The notes: generated from the letters alone by a model not told the origin. A stretch of 64,000 nucleotides of DNA from Planctomycetota bacterium (GCA_014238415.1 JABABA010000018.1:1-64000), one strand, 5' to 3'; positions 45,685 to 55,000 are shown, counted from the first letter of the stretch. Numbers and translations are program-made.

Positions 45685-47316
45685 TCAGGTCACCTTATTT
45701 GGGCGCAACTTGCGCAAGGACTTGTATTCGTCGATCACCGCCAGCACAGGAATGTCCAGGGCTTTCTCCAGGTTCTCTCGATACCGCAGACGACGATCGC
45801 GCAATTGGCGCAGAACAGCAATAGCCATTCCCAGAGCGAATCCGCCAAAGAGACCACCTACCAGTAATTTCATCCGCTCGGGCCCAGTCTTGTCGGGCTG
45901 CAGATCCGCCGTGGTGAGGGTGCGCAGATTGCTCTCGCCCTCATCGCGGGAATCCTGAATACCCTGGTCCTTGACGATCGCCGAGCGCAGGCGTGAAACC
46001 TCCCCCTGTTGCGCTTCGATGTCTGAACGCCAGCGAGCATGCTCGCCAACGCAACCATCCATTCGGCGGAGTCTTTCCACCTGCTTTTCCCGAGCCTGCT
46101 GAGCTGTGGGCAACTGGGCCTCCACCCCCTCAAGATCCGCCTTGTAGACTGCGATGCTGACCTGTAATTCTAGAAGTTCCGAGTTGGGCACTATCTGGTC
46201 CACGGCAATGCCGTCATCCACCACTGGCTCCTCTTGCATCAGACGCTCCATCTCGCGGGTCAGGTCATCGATATCCTGGTTGAGCTTCCCAAGCATCTCA
46301 GCCCGGCGCACTGGATCGTTCTCGCGGTCGAAGTACTCAATGTCCTCACGCCGTTCCTTCATACGATCGATTTTCCCAAGCAGCCGAGGAATCTCGGGAT
46401 TGGCCACCTGCCGCGGCAACTCGGTGACCGTGATGGTTTCGCCCATTCCCGCTGTACGTGCCTCGAGCGATCGAATGCTGACCAGTAAAGCACTCCGCCG
46501 GGTGGTCGCATTCAAGACACTATTGTCCAAAGCGCTCACAGCCTGCAACAAGCCGTCACGTTCAGCTTCCAGGTCGTAAAATCCACAGGTGCCCTTGTGC
46601 TCCCGAAAGTCCTCACCAGCCCTGCGTAGCTTCTCTTCCTGCTCATCCAAGAGAGCGGTCAGACGATTCAACTCCGGACTGTAGTGTTCGTTGTGTTGAT
46701 CGATGAATGCCTTGACCAGGGCCGTGGCTGTGAGTTGAGCATCTTCCGGAGTCCAGGCATCAGCCTGCACCACGATCACCTGGGAGCGTCGACCGGTGAG
46801 CACGCGCGTACGGTCCATCAGGATCTCAGCAGCAGCACGGATGGCCTTGGGCTCGTTGTCCCGAATCGCTCCGCCCGCGCTTCCCACATTGCCCTGCAGG
46901 AACGCCTGCAGCCCATGCATCAGACGCGCGTGCAACAGAGTCGATGGTCCATCTTCGGCGGTGGGATCCGGGATCCGCAAGACCCAGGATGGTGTCAGGT
47001 CCTGAGCCACGCGCTCGAACACTCGAGGATCAGTCAACAGCATGATTTCGTCCTCAATCCCTGGCACCGTCCGGATGCCATCGTCAATCCCGATGGCATC
47101 GTCCGCACTGCGTGTTTCAGCAATGCCAGGGGTGTATTGCAGACGAGCCTCTGAGGTGTAGACATTGGGCTGAGAAGCCGCCAGGAAGAGACCGGTCGAT
47201 GCGCCCAGGATCGTGGTCAAGAGCAGCCAGCCGCGGGACCGCAGGGCCCCGTAGAGGATTAGGACCTTAAGGTCCAGGCCACCTCCTTCACTCTCGTCTT
47301 CGAACTCGTCTCTCAT
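45685..47316 (-). CDS. Wzz/GNVR-type polysaccharide co-polymerase
   Basis: 543 residues from ATG 47316, with AGGG about six bases upstream. A first membrane span lies at about residues 29-47 (WLLLTTILGASTGLFLAAS). A long periplasmic region has repeated coiled-coil segments (about 215-440). A second span lies near the C-terminus (LLVGGLFGGFALGMAIAVL), followed by a short basic cytoplasmic tail. This is the two-span layout of chain-length determinant proteins. It sits between the Wza-like and CpsD-like genes, forming a complete export trio. Confidence 0.88.
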   Translation of the reverse strand: MRDEFEDESEGGGLDLKVLILYGALRSRGWLLLTTILGASTGLFLAASQPNVYTSEARLQYTPGIAETRSADDAIGIDDGIRTVPGIEDEIMLLTDPRVFERVAQDLTPSWVLRIPDPTAEDGPSTLLHARLMHGLQAFLQGNVGSAGGAIRDNEPKAIRAAAEILMDRTRVLTGRRSQVIVVQADAWTPEDAQLTATALVKAFIDQHNEHYSPELNRLTALLDEQEEKLRRAGEDFREHKGTCGFYDLEAERDGLLQAVSALDNSVLNATTRRSALLVSIRSLEARTAGMGETITVTELPRQVANPEIPRLLGKIDRMKERREDIEYFDRENDPVRRAEMLGKLNQDIDDLTREMERLMQEEPVVDDGIAVDQIVPNSELLELQVSIAVYKADLEGVEAQLPTAQQAREKQVERLRRMDGCVGEHARWRSDIEAQQGEVSRLRSAIVKDQGIQDSRDEGESNLRTLTTADLQPDKTGPERMKLLVGGLFGGFALGMAIAVLRQLRDRRLRYRENLEKALDIPVLAVIDEYKSLRKLRPNKVT

Positions 47317-47331
47317 GGGGGGCCCTACGCA

Positions 47332-48042
47332 CTAATTACCGCGCGGAATGAACAAATCGGTGAAATACGGGAAAGGAATCATGCGCCGGATCCAGGAATC
47401 CAGGAACAAGCCGGCATCATCGACGCGCGTGTTTGGTACATAGAGTACATCGTGAGCCTGCAACAGGACTGTATTGCCCCGGCCCCAGTGCTCCTCGCGG
47501 ATGTCCAGCACCCAGGAACTTTGAAGCTTTGACACTGGATCAAAGCGCACCAACAGGGTGTTCCCCAGCCAGGAGGTCCTGTTGTTGGGACCACCGGCCA
47601 TGGCCAAGGCCTGCAGCAAGGTCAGATCGGCCGCGACTGGAAGGATGACTTCCCCCGGTTCTGCCACCTCGCCCATCACAAAGACCCTATTGGGTGCTTG
47701 CTGAACGACAATCACCGAGAGGGTCGAGTCCCTGCCTTCCAACATGGGTCCATAGAGTTCCTGCAACTTGTCCTGCAGTTCCTCTGGCAACAAGCCCCCG
47801 ACCAGTAGCGGCCCCAAGCCAACAAAGGAGCAACGTCCATCAGACTGCACCTTTATGCTCTGGTTGAATTCACTGGCGTAACTGAACTTGATTTCAAGGG
47901 AGTCTCCAGGGGAAAGCCGGTCGAGACCCTCGTAAAGAGTTGCGTTGATCTCCTGCGCAAGGACATGCATCGCAGGGCCTTGGGGAGTGGAACAGCCCAC
48001 CAGGACATGCAGAGCAGAGAAGACAAGTAAGCGAGTGAACAT
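47332..48042 (-). CDS. Wza-like polysaccharide export lipoprotein
   Basis: 236 residues from ATG 48042, chosen because a lipoprotein signal with lipobox LVGC (residues about 14-17) begins there; an ATG at 48126 overlapping the upstream stop would bury the signal. The Poly_export domain starts near LSPGDSLEIKFSYASEFN, and a single SLBB-like domain follows with VFVMGEVAEPGEVILP and LTLLQALAMAGGP. Wza-type proteins form the outer-membrane channel. It is shorter than E. coli Wza, with fewer SLBB domains and no obvious C-terminal helix barrel. It is followed after 15 bases by the Wzz-like gene. Confidence 0.88.
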   Translation of the reverse strand: MFTRLLVFSALHVLVGCSTPQGPAMHVLAQEINATLYEGLDRLSPGDSLEIKFSYASEFNQSIKVQSDGRCSFVGLGPLLVGGLLPEELQDKLQELYGPMLEGRDSTLSVIVVQQAPNRVFVMGEVAEPGEVILPVAADLTLLQALAMAGGPNNRTSWLGNTLLVRFDPVSKLQSSWVLDIREEHWGRGNTVLLQAHDVLYVPNTRVDDAGLFLDSWIRRMIPFPYFTDLFIPRGN

Positions 48043-48122
48043 GAGAATCCGTATTGATGAGGCGGCTGTATCAGCCAAGAAGTGATGGTAACCGATAGCC
48101 CTTGCCCAAGAGGGTCGTTGTC

Positions 48123-49175
48123 TCAATCCAAGACACGCTCAACCCCCTGTAGAATGCCTGCCGCATCGATATGAAGGGTGCTGGGTACAGGCAGATCACC
48201 AACATCCATCAAGGCACCTAGACTCCCTTCCCGCAGCTCTGGTGAGAAAGGCGCAAAGAGCGCCTCGCCTGCGATGCCCCACTGGTCAAGCAGACGCACC
48301 GCTTCGGAACGGCGCACGCCCGGATCCACGCAAACCAGCTGCAGACGCGCCCTCGCGTCAGGATCCATGGTGGCCAGGCCGCGTACACAGGGGCTGCAGG
48401 CGCAAGACCAGAAGTGCAGGTCAACAGCGACTCCCGATGCCAGATGGCGCGCCTCACCCGCGGCGTTCTCCAAGACTATAGGTGGAACCTTGGCTCCAAT
48501 TGGCATACGCAGACCCCGGGGCCAAGGATCGCTGAGCTGGCCAGCCTCAACCTCTACAGCCCTGGGACTGCTCTCGCCCTGCACGATCAGATAGACGCCA
48601 CCAGCCTTGACAATTCCCTGAGAGCTCCAGACTGCATCACCGGGCCAATGAACCTGCACCTCGGCACTAGGTCTTGATCCCAGGCCGAAGATCAAGTTGG
48701 GCGATCCTGAGGTGGCAAATCCACTGCCACGAGCAATCACCTGAGCAACCGGCCCCGCTGGCCCCTCCAAGACCACCGTTGCGCCGATCGCCTCGGGGTG
48801 CCCCTGAGTTGCCCGCAATTGGATGGTCACCGCCCGAGATTGCGAACCGAAGTCATTGCGCCACAGTTGGTGACGCTCAGCTTGCAGGTTGTGACAAAAG
48901 AGATCCGAATCCCCGTCGCCGTCAAAATCCGCCGCCACTATTGAACGCCCATCCAGGGGAGAGTCGCTGCCCAACAGAACCGATAGGTCACTGAAGCCTC
49001 CCCCTTCACGAGCCATGAACAAGCGATTGCGCTGACGCCCGTTGAATGAAGTCCCACTTGGGTCCATGTGCAAGGCCCAGGGGTGAAAGGCCTCCTCATC
49101 GACCTCCAGACTCTGACTGGCATCAATTGCGAAACCATGGACACCTGACTCGTGAGAGCTGGAAGACGCCACCAC
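48123..49175 (-). CDS. C-terminal part of FG-GAP/ASPIC-UnbV protein with thioredoxin-like domain (split by in-frame TGA)
   Basis: 350 residues if started at GTG 49175, but the same frame runs back without a stop to 49193. There it meets the TGA that ends the preceding gene, in the same reading frame. The first residues (YWRHVVASS) correspond to the mid-protein block between FG-GAP repeats and the ASPIC/UnbV domain, not to a natural N-terminus. There is no signal peptide. It holds one FG-GAP motif (ADFDGDGDSDLF), an ASPIC/UnbV domain (about 110-200) and a thioredoxin-like C-terminus with CSPC and the cis-proline VPSTLHID. It would have to be secreted with the upstream half to function. Read-through, restart or a nonsense mutation are possible. 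Confidence 0.75.
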   Translation of the reverse strand: MVASSSSHESGVHGFAIDASQSLEVDEEAFHPWALHMDPSGTSFNGRQRNRLFMAREGGGFSDLSVLLGSDSPLDGRSIVAADFDGDGDSDLFCHNLQAERHQLWRNDFGSQSRAVTIQLRATQGHPEAIGATVVLEGPAGPVAQVIARGSGFATSGSPNLIFGLGSRPSAEVQVHWPGDAVWSSQGIVKAGGVYLIVQGESSPRAVEVEAGQLSDPWPRGLRMPIGAKVPPIVLENAAGEARHLASGVAVDLHFWSCACSPCVRGLATMDPDARARLQLVCVDPGVRRSEAVRLLDQWGIAGEALFAPFSPELREGSLGALMDVGDLPVPSTLHIDAAGILQGVERVLD

Positions 49176-49193
49176 GTGGCGCCAATAAGCAGT

Positions 49194-50981
49194 TCATGTG
49201 TCCGCGGGCAACTCGCCGGTGACAAACCCGTTGGCGCAGGCGAGATCGAGGCGTCCGTCCAGGTCAAAGTCAGCTGCAACTGTGCCCCAGGCCCAACCGG
49301 CGGCACCGGCTCCAGCGGCATCCGGCATGATTTCGAAGCCCGACCGAGTTCCCCGTAGCAAGTGATTGCCCTGGGCAAGACCGCGCAGGGAACGGGAGAG
49401 ATCCCCCTCCCCAGTGAACTCCAAGGCTGCAAACATCCGGCGCCCGGTCCCGGAACTTGCACCTGCAAGGTAGAGGTCCAGCCAGCCATCCCGGTCAAAA
49501 TCCCCCAGGGTGCCGCCAAAGGTCAGGCGTGCCTGAGATCCTCCGAGGCCCTGCTCATCGCGTTCGAAGCGACCGCCGCCCTTGTTACGCCAATAGCGAT
49601 TGACGCCAAAGTGGTTGAGGGTCAATAGGTCCATGTCACCGTCCTGATCCAAATCTGCCGCCAAAGCCGAGGCGGTCCAATCCCGATCCTGCAAACCGGC
49701 TTGTATGGTTCCGTCTCGAAAGACAAACCCCTCTTGCCCCAGCAGCAGCCTGTCCGGCGCCCCATTGGTGGCTTGAATCCAATTGTCGTTGCGCATGGCT
49801 TCCATGCGGCCGTAGCCCGCAACAAACAGATCCAGAAATCCGTCCCCATTGAAGTCCGCTGCGACCATGCCAAGCGCCGGCATATTTGCACCCAAGCTCG
49901 CCTGCTTGGTGACCTCGGTAAAGTGGCCCTTGCCATTGTTCTCAAAAGCCCGCAGTGGATTGCCGCCACTTTCACCCGGATTGCTCCAGCCGATTCCCCC
50001 CAAGACCAGGTCCTGGTCCCCATCAACATCAAAATCGGCGAAGACCATGCCTGTACCCCCACCCGTATCCAGCAGGCCACACTCTTTCGCCGCCTCACGG
50101 AAGGTGCCATCGACCTGGTTCAAGTAGAGATAGCCTCGCACGGCATTGGGCAGGAACACATCGAGACGCCCATCGCCATCCACATCCGCCACGGCCGCAC
50201 CATTCCAGCCCTCACTGTCATTGCCAGGCTGCCCGAATGCGGGCCCCCTCAGATTCACAGCCGTACTGTTGGTGACGTCAACGAATCCGGCCCCTGTACG
50301 TTCCAAGTCGAAGCCCGCTTCAAGTACCGCGCGGTCCAATGTCCAGACTCCGTCCACTCGTAGAAAGGCCCCACGCACACGCCGTGCCAGTACCTCATGT
50401 TTTCCCCCAAGCGTGGTCCCAGCAAGCTGCACCCGGAAGGTCACAACCCCGAAGGGCGAGGGATTCCCACGCTCGAACTCAGCCTCAAGTACATGCAATT
50501 CCGCCTGGGTCACCCGATTCCAGTTCGAAACAAGGGTGCTCAAATCCGCCAGCCAGGCCTGGCGATCCAAACCCGGACCCTGCACTGGCTGCAGTTCTCG
50601 CTGCAGAGCCCCAAGGGGCAAAGGCTGCTCCTTGCCGGCGGCCTTCCTGCCCAGAGCGTGCCCTAGAAATTCCGGCGTCAAGTGTTGCTCAAGACCCTCT
50701 ATATCGCGCACCTGCAAGCGGTCGGCAAGCTCAGTCAAGAGGTCTCCGACCTCACCCGCCAATGCTTCTGCGGTGTAAGGACCACGGATCACGCTCGTTG
50801 GCTCCGCGATATTCAAAGGTGCCTGCTCTTCCGCTGTAATCCCAGAAACGGGGCCCTGCCCAGCCCCAGAAGGCTCAGCGAGCGGGCCGGATTGATGCCC
50901 GGATAAATTCTCGTCAGTACAAGCTGCAAGAATCAGGATCGCGAGACACCACCCAGGTCGATTGACACCCTGGTAGAGCAT
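49194..50981 (-). CDS. FG-GAP-repeat lipoprotein, N-terminal part of an ASPIC/UnbV-type protein (ends at in-frame TGA)
   Basis: 595 residues from ATG 50981, with AGGA about eight bases upstream. A lipoprotein signal ends in LILAAC (residues about 16-21). A region of about 180 residues precedes at least six FG-GAP/EF-hand-like calcium loops (ADVDGDGRLDVF, ADFDVDGDQDLV, ADFNGDGFLDLF, ADLDQDGDMDLL, GDFDRDGWLDLY, ADFDLDGRLDLA), which build a beta-propeller. The frame stops at TGA 49194-49196 just after ACANGFVTGELPADT. Family members normally continue through a YWR-QVV-like block into the ASPIC/UnbV domain, exactly what follows in frame here. It heads the Wza-Wzz operon on the minus strand, so a role in cell-surface matrix is possible. 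Confidence 0.82.
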   Translation of the reverse strand: MLYQGVNRPGWCLAILILAACTDENLSGHQSGPLAEPSGAGQGPVSGITAEEQAPLNIAEPTSVIRGPYTAEALAGEVGDLLTELADRLQVRDIEGLEQHLTPEFLGHALGRKAAGKEQPLPLGALQRELQPVQGPGLDRQAWLADLSTLVSNWNRVTQAELHVLEAEFERGNPSPFGVVTFRVQLAGTTLGGKHEVLARRVRGAFLRVDGVWTLDRAVLEAGFDLERTGAGFVDVTNSTAVNLRGPAFGQPGNDSEGWNGAAVADVDGDGRLDVFLPNAVRGYLYLNQVDGTFREAAKECGLLDTGGGTGMVFADFDVDGDQDLVLGGIGWSNPGESGGNPLRAFENNGKGHFTEVTKQASLGANMPALGMVAADFNGDGFLDLFVAGYGRMEAMRNDNWIQATNGAPDRLLLGQEGFVFRDGTIQAGLQDRDWTASALAADLDQDGDMDLLTLNHFGVNRYWRNKGGGRFERDEQGLGGSQARLTFGGTLGDFDRDGWLDLYLAGASSGTGRRMFAALEFTGEGDLSRSLRGLAQGNHLLRGTRSGFEIMPDAAGAGAAGWAWGTVAADFDLDGRLDLACANGFVTGELPADT

Positions 50982-51141
50982 TGCACGATCCTACCCAATC
51001 ACTCAATTGGTGGGGGTGATTCACCCGAATATCAGCCCCGATCCCCACCAGAGCCTCCCTGGAGACGACAGAACCCCCCTCTGAGACGAATGAAGAGGAA
51101 TCTAGGGCTCTCGCGTAGGACGGGCTACAATCAAAGCAGTC

Positions 51142-51939
51142 ATGGGCACGCAGGGTCAGCACACAGTACCCGTCAGCTTCGTTCTAGGAGCAAGCGGGAC
51201 CACCGGCCAAGCCCTCGTCGAGGAACTTCGAATAGGCGCTGAGGCTCAAGGGGGTAGGGTGATCGCACACCTGCGGGAAGGCAGCCCACGTACCCCGGAT
51301 CTGGTACAGCAGTTTGAAGACTGGGGCGCCGAGGTGTTGATCTCGCCCTTTGAAACCGACGCCCTCAAGACAGCCTTGCAGGATCTGGGCCCCAGCCACC
51401 TGTTCATCATGCATGGCACGACCCGTCGGCGAGCCAGGGCCGAGGGGATTCAAGGAGACCCTTACAAACTGGTCGATCTCGCTCTGACCCGCGTAGCTCT
51501 GGCAGCCTGCGATGGGCTGACCAATCTACCGCGAGTACTTTACCTCTCGGCTCAGGGCACGAGACCGCGAGCCAGGAGCCCCTACTTCCGAGCCCGTTTC
51601 GAGGCAGAGGAATCCGTACGTGCAAGCGGCCTGCCCTACACCATTGCCCGGGCACCGTTGATCCACAGCACCAACCGCAGCGACCCTCGACCTGCAGAGA
51701 GCCTGGGCGGCAGTGCCCTTGGACTGCTGGCGGGTACCCTGCGCACAGTGGGCTGCAAGCAACGCGCCGCGCACATTGCCCCGATTCAACCAGCCGAGTT
51801 GGCCCGTGGCCTGATCCACGCGGCCTTCAATTACACCACCCTGTCACGAGTGCTTGAAGCGGGAGAACTCCGCGACGAACGCCCGATTCACAGGGCTGAC
51901 CCGATCCCGGCGACCCGTCGGGACGATGCCCGCCACTAA
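51142..51939 (+). CDS. NAD(P)-binding atypical SDR/NmrA-like protein
   Basis: 265 residues from ATG 51142. The dinucleotide-binding start is VSFVLGASGTTGQALVEEL, with VLYLSAQGTRPRARSPYFRAR and YTIARAPLIHSTNRSD further on, as in NmrA-like and other atypical SDR proteins. No membrane segment or signal. The function could be an oxidoreductase or redox sensor; I cannot choose. It precedes the S1-domain gene by 23 bases on the same strand and is divergent from the FG-GAP gene. Confidence 0.75.
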   Translation: MGTQGQHTVPVSFVLGASGTTGQALVEELRIGAEAQGGRVIAHLREGSPRTPDLVQQFEDWGAEVLISPFETDALKTALQDLGPSHLFIMHGTTRRRARAEGIQGDPYKLVDLALTRVALAACDGLTNLPRVLYLSAQGTRPRARSPYFRARFEAEESVRASGLPYTIARAPLIHSTNRSDPRPAESLGGSALGLLAGTLRTVGCKQRAAHIAPIQPAELARGLIHAAFNYTTLSRVLEAGELRDERPIHRADPIPATRRDDARH

Positions 51940-51962
51940 CCCATGTACAGAGAGGACTCCCA

Positions 51963-53084
51963 ATGCGCCATGCACAATCGCACGAGCAAGAAAAGGATCA
52001 CGGCCAGCACACTCTTGAGGTGTTGCCCGGAGTGGTGGTTGGAGTCAACGGGCATGATGTGTTTGTGGACCTGGGACCGAGACGCCAGGGAGTGATCCAA
52101 GCGGATGCCTTCGACGGTCCCGCCACAATCGGCAGCCGCTACGACTTCGTTCTGCATGGCAGGGAAGAGAGCCTCTGGGTTCTGTCCCTGGCTGGCTCGA
52201 GGTCCATGAGTTCCTGGGTGGATGCGGAACCGGGTAACCTTGTTTCGGCACGAGTCCTACGCATGCACGAGGACGGGCTGCAACTCAAGATCGGCCGCCT
52301 GCACGCCTGGATGCCCAAGGGGCAAGCAGGGGTTCCAAAGGGTCACAACCCCTCAGAACTCATTGGCCGCACGGTACGCGTGGAGGTACTGGAAGTAGAT
52401 CCGCGCCACCAGCGCGTGATCGTCTCGCGCAAGGCAGCCTTGCGCCGAGAGCGCGCAGGATTCAGCCTGCCCTCCCCTGGCGATCGGGTACAGGGACGCG
52501 TTGTGCGCCTGGAAGAATACGGTGCCTTTATCCAACTGGGTACTGGCCGCCAAGGACTGTTACACATATCCAATGTCTCCCATGAACCGGTCGAGGACAT
52601 CGAAGACGTCCTACGCCTCGGAGAGTCGATCCAGGCAGTGGTGCTGCATGTGCGTGAAGGTGGCCGACGAATCGCTCTGGGCCTCAAACAGTTGAGGGAG
52701 AATCCCTTTACGCGTCTGGCCAAGACCGCATTTGAGGGCCAGATCATCGAAGGCATGGTCACCCGCATATTGCCCCACGGTGCGCTAGTGCGCGTGGAAC
52801 CAGGTGTAATCGGTCTTCTGCCCAAGAGCCAAACCGCATCGCAGAAACCACTTCGCACTCTACTGCGCCGAGACCAGCGCCTGTGCGTGCGCATTCTGCG
52901 ACTAGATACGGAACAGGAACAACTGACCCTCTCCTTGCAACATGTGAACGGTGCCGCGATCGCTCCTGACGAAGCGTCCCTGCGCCAGGATCTCAGCAAG
53001 CTTGCCAAGGAACTCGGCGCCACACATGCGAGCACAAATCTCGGTCGCCTCCTGAAGAACGCTTTGCACCGGGACGCGAGCTGA
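51963..53084 (+). CDS. multi-S1-domain RNA-binding protein (RpsA-like)
   Basis: 373 residues from ATG 51963, with GAGAGGA about six bases upstream. Four S1 OB-fold repeats are visible at roughly residues 17-75, 90-160, 175-245 and 258-330. The third is the best match (GDRVQGRVVRLEEYGAFIQLGTGRQGLLHISNVS), and the fourth is also good (GQIIEGMVTRILPHGALVRVEPGVIGLLPKS). The first two are divergent. It has the layout of ribosomal protein S1 paralogues but is shorter than the usual six-domain S1. It likely binds mRNA in the cytoplasm. It ends four bases from the convergent toroid/discoidin gene. Confidence 0.88.
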   Translation: MRHAQSHEQEKDHGQHTLEVLPGVVVGVNGHDVFVDLGPRRQGVIQADAFDGPATIGSRYDFVLHGREESLWVLSLAGSRSMSSWVDAEPGNLVSARVLRMHEDGLQLKIGRLHAWMPKGQAGVPKGHNPSELIGRTVRVEVLEVDPRHQRVIVSRKAALRRERAGFSLPSPGDRVQGRVVRLEEYGAFIQLGTGRQGLLHISNVSHEPVEDIEDVLRLGESIQAVVLHVREGGRRIALGLKQLRENPFTRLAKTAFEGQIIEGMVTRILPHGALVRVEPGVIGLLPKSQTASQKPLRTLLRRDQRLCVRILRLDTEQEQLTLSLQHVNGAAIAPDEASLRQDLSKLAKELGATHASTNLGRLLKNALHRDAS

Positions 53085-53088
53085 GGGC

Positions 53089-54900
53089 TCAGTCCCCCAG
53101 CAGCAACTCCACCTCGCCCAGTCCCCCGCCCATTTTGGGGTCAGCTCCAGGTACGACGCTGGTCAGAGTGATACGAATACTGCTGACCTTGCAGGGCTCA
53201 GGCAAGGAGAGCCTGCCCTTGCGTCGTTCGTCCGAGTGCATGCGAACGACCCCGACCGCTTTTCCGTTGACCTTGACTTCCGCCTCAAAGACCCGGGGCA
53301 GGGCACCGGATTGAATCGGCCAACTGAGGGGTTGGGTCAGGAGAATCGTATCCGCGAGGATCGGGCGCTTGAGTTTGATCCTCAAGCTTGGCTTGCGATC
53401 GGTCTGGGTCGCACGCCAGTGAGTGTGATAATCCCCATCGATAGCAAGACTCGCCGAGTGAGCAGCGTCCTTTGTGCTTGCACTCGCAGAGGCGCGCTGG
53501 CCATCCCAACGAGCCAAATCGATCAGATTCCGGGCATGCTCCTGTGCTACCTGCACCATTGGATCGAAAGCCTTGGGTTTGAATTCGACCAACATGGCCT
53601 GAGAATTGATGACCCGGGGGACCGACTCACCACTCCCCGGTCCAGTCTGATCCCCGCGGAGTGGCGCAAGCAGATGCACCTGCGCCTGGACCTGATACTT
53701 GCCAGGCCGGGTGAGAGACTGCTCGAACTCAAAGCGCTGGGTTTCGTTGGCCTTGGTGGATTCGCTCATGATCTCTTTGACCGCACGTCCATTCACAAAC
53801 CAAACAACCTTGGTGATGCGCAGGCCACGATGGACCTCCCCCGGCCAGGCGTGTAGTTCACGAAGCGGCTTGGACCAGGCGGAAATCCACATCTGGCAGG
53901 GATCTCGCCCAATTCCCTGTAGATGGATACCCCCTTCCCGCAGAGAGTGGACCTCGCGCTTGGCTGATTGACCGCTACGGACGCCCTTGCCTGTGCTCGG
54001 ACCTGTGGCCCGGTTCAGGAACAGAAGCGAGTAGGCCGTCCCAGGGAGATTCCCGGCAAAGGACCCGTCTTCCCGCTGGAGCCTGAGGATTGCAGCTGCA
54101 CCCGCGCCATACCAATCCTCGCCGCCGATGCGCTCGCGACCGGTCAATGCACCAACCCTCTCGACGCCATACCAGGTGTAGAGCTGGTTCTGCGGCTCAA
54201 AGTGCCGATCGAGCCAGCGCAGCCCGCCATTGATCAAGCGGTCCCATGGAGTTGGGTCGTTGGGTGCCCCCTGCTGCAGGTGCAGTCGACAAATCGCCAG
54301 ACTGCCGATCCCGGCGGCGGTCATCGACTGGCTGCCCTCGTTCCCACCCATGTGGTAGGAAAAGCCTCGGCCCTTGGTGCGATACCTACCCACGGCTCTA
54401 GCCACCGAACTCCACAGATCCGCGGGTATTGTTCCACCGGCTTTGACTCCCGCATGCAACCCAAGCAGAGCAAACTGGGTGTTTGAAAGGTCTTCCGAAC
54501 CACCCGGGTAAGCCCAGGTTCCGCTCTTGCCGCGAATTTCAACCAGCGTGTCCAGCACCTGTTGCAAGCGCGGCTGATCCTCAGGCCGACCAGCAGCTGC
54601 CAAAGCCATGGCAAGACAAGCCTGATCGTAGGTCCCGGAATGACGGGCAACTTCCAAGCGAGCCAATGCGCGAGCAACCGTGCTGTCCTCGGGCGTAAGA
54701 CCACTCTTGATCAGCGCATAAGTCAAGAGAGCTGTCTGCCCCATGCGCTCTTGCCCGCCAAATGACCCATCGAGACGCTGGATCTCCTGCAAGTACCTGA
54801 CCCCAGAATCGATAGCTCGATTGACTTCCACCACAGAGGGAGTCTCGGCCTGGCCTGCAGAGGAGAGCAAGCAGCCGGTCAAAATGAGAGAAGACCACAC
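53089..54900 (-). CDS. secreted squalene-cyclase-like toroid protein with C-terminal discoidin domain
   Basis: 603 residues from a GTG at 54900. A signal peptide ends near SSAGQA (about residue 18). Residues about 25-320 are prenyltransferase/squalene-oxidase-type repeats (DGSFGGQERMGQTALLTYALI, GTWAYPGGSEDLSNTQFALLGL, DGSFAGNLPGTAYSLLFL), forming an alpha/alpha toroid. The catalytic Asp motif of real cyclases is not evident. The C-terminal 160 residues form a F5/8-type (discoidin) domain with SASASTKDAAHSASLAIDGDYHTHWRA. It is probably a carbohydrate- or surface-binding secreted protein rather than a terpene cyclase. Confidence 0.82.
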   Translation of the reverse strand: MWSSLILTGCLLSSAGQAETPSVVEVNRAIDSGVRYLQEIQRLDGSFGGQERMGQTALLTYALIKSGLTPEDSTVARALARLEVARHSGTYDQACLAMALAAAGRPEDQPRLQQVLDTLVEIRGKSGTWAYPGGSEDLSNTQFALLGLHAGVKAGGTIPADLWSSVARAVGRYRTKGRGFSYHMGGNEGSQSMTAAGIGSLAICRLHLQQGAPNDPTPWDRLINGGLRWLDRHFEPQNQLYTWYGVERVGALTGRERIGGEDWYGAGAAAILRLQREDGSFAGNLPGTAYSLLFLNRATGPSTGKGVRSGQSAKREVHSLREGGIHLQGIGRDPCQMWISAWSKPLRELHAWPGEVHRGLRITKVVWFVNGRAVKEIMSESTKANETQRFEFEQSLTRPGKYQVQAQVHLLAPLRGDQTGPGSGESVPRVINSQAMLVEFKPKAFDPMVQVAQEHARNLIDLARWDGQRASASASTKDAAHSASLAIDGDYHTHWRATQTDRKPSLRIKLKRPILADTILLTQPLSWPIQSGALPRVFEAEVKVNGKAVGVVRMHSDERRKGRLSLPEPCKVSSIRITLTSVVPGADPKMGGGLGEVELLLGD

Positions 54901-55000
54901 GCAGGGCCAAGATAGGACAGGATTCGCGCGGGGTTACCCCTTGTCCAGGCTTTTTGATTCTGTGCCCGGGAACAAGGTCGAGAGCTTATCCTGCGGCCCC

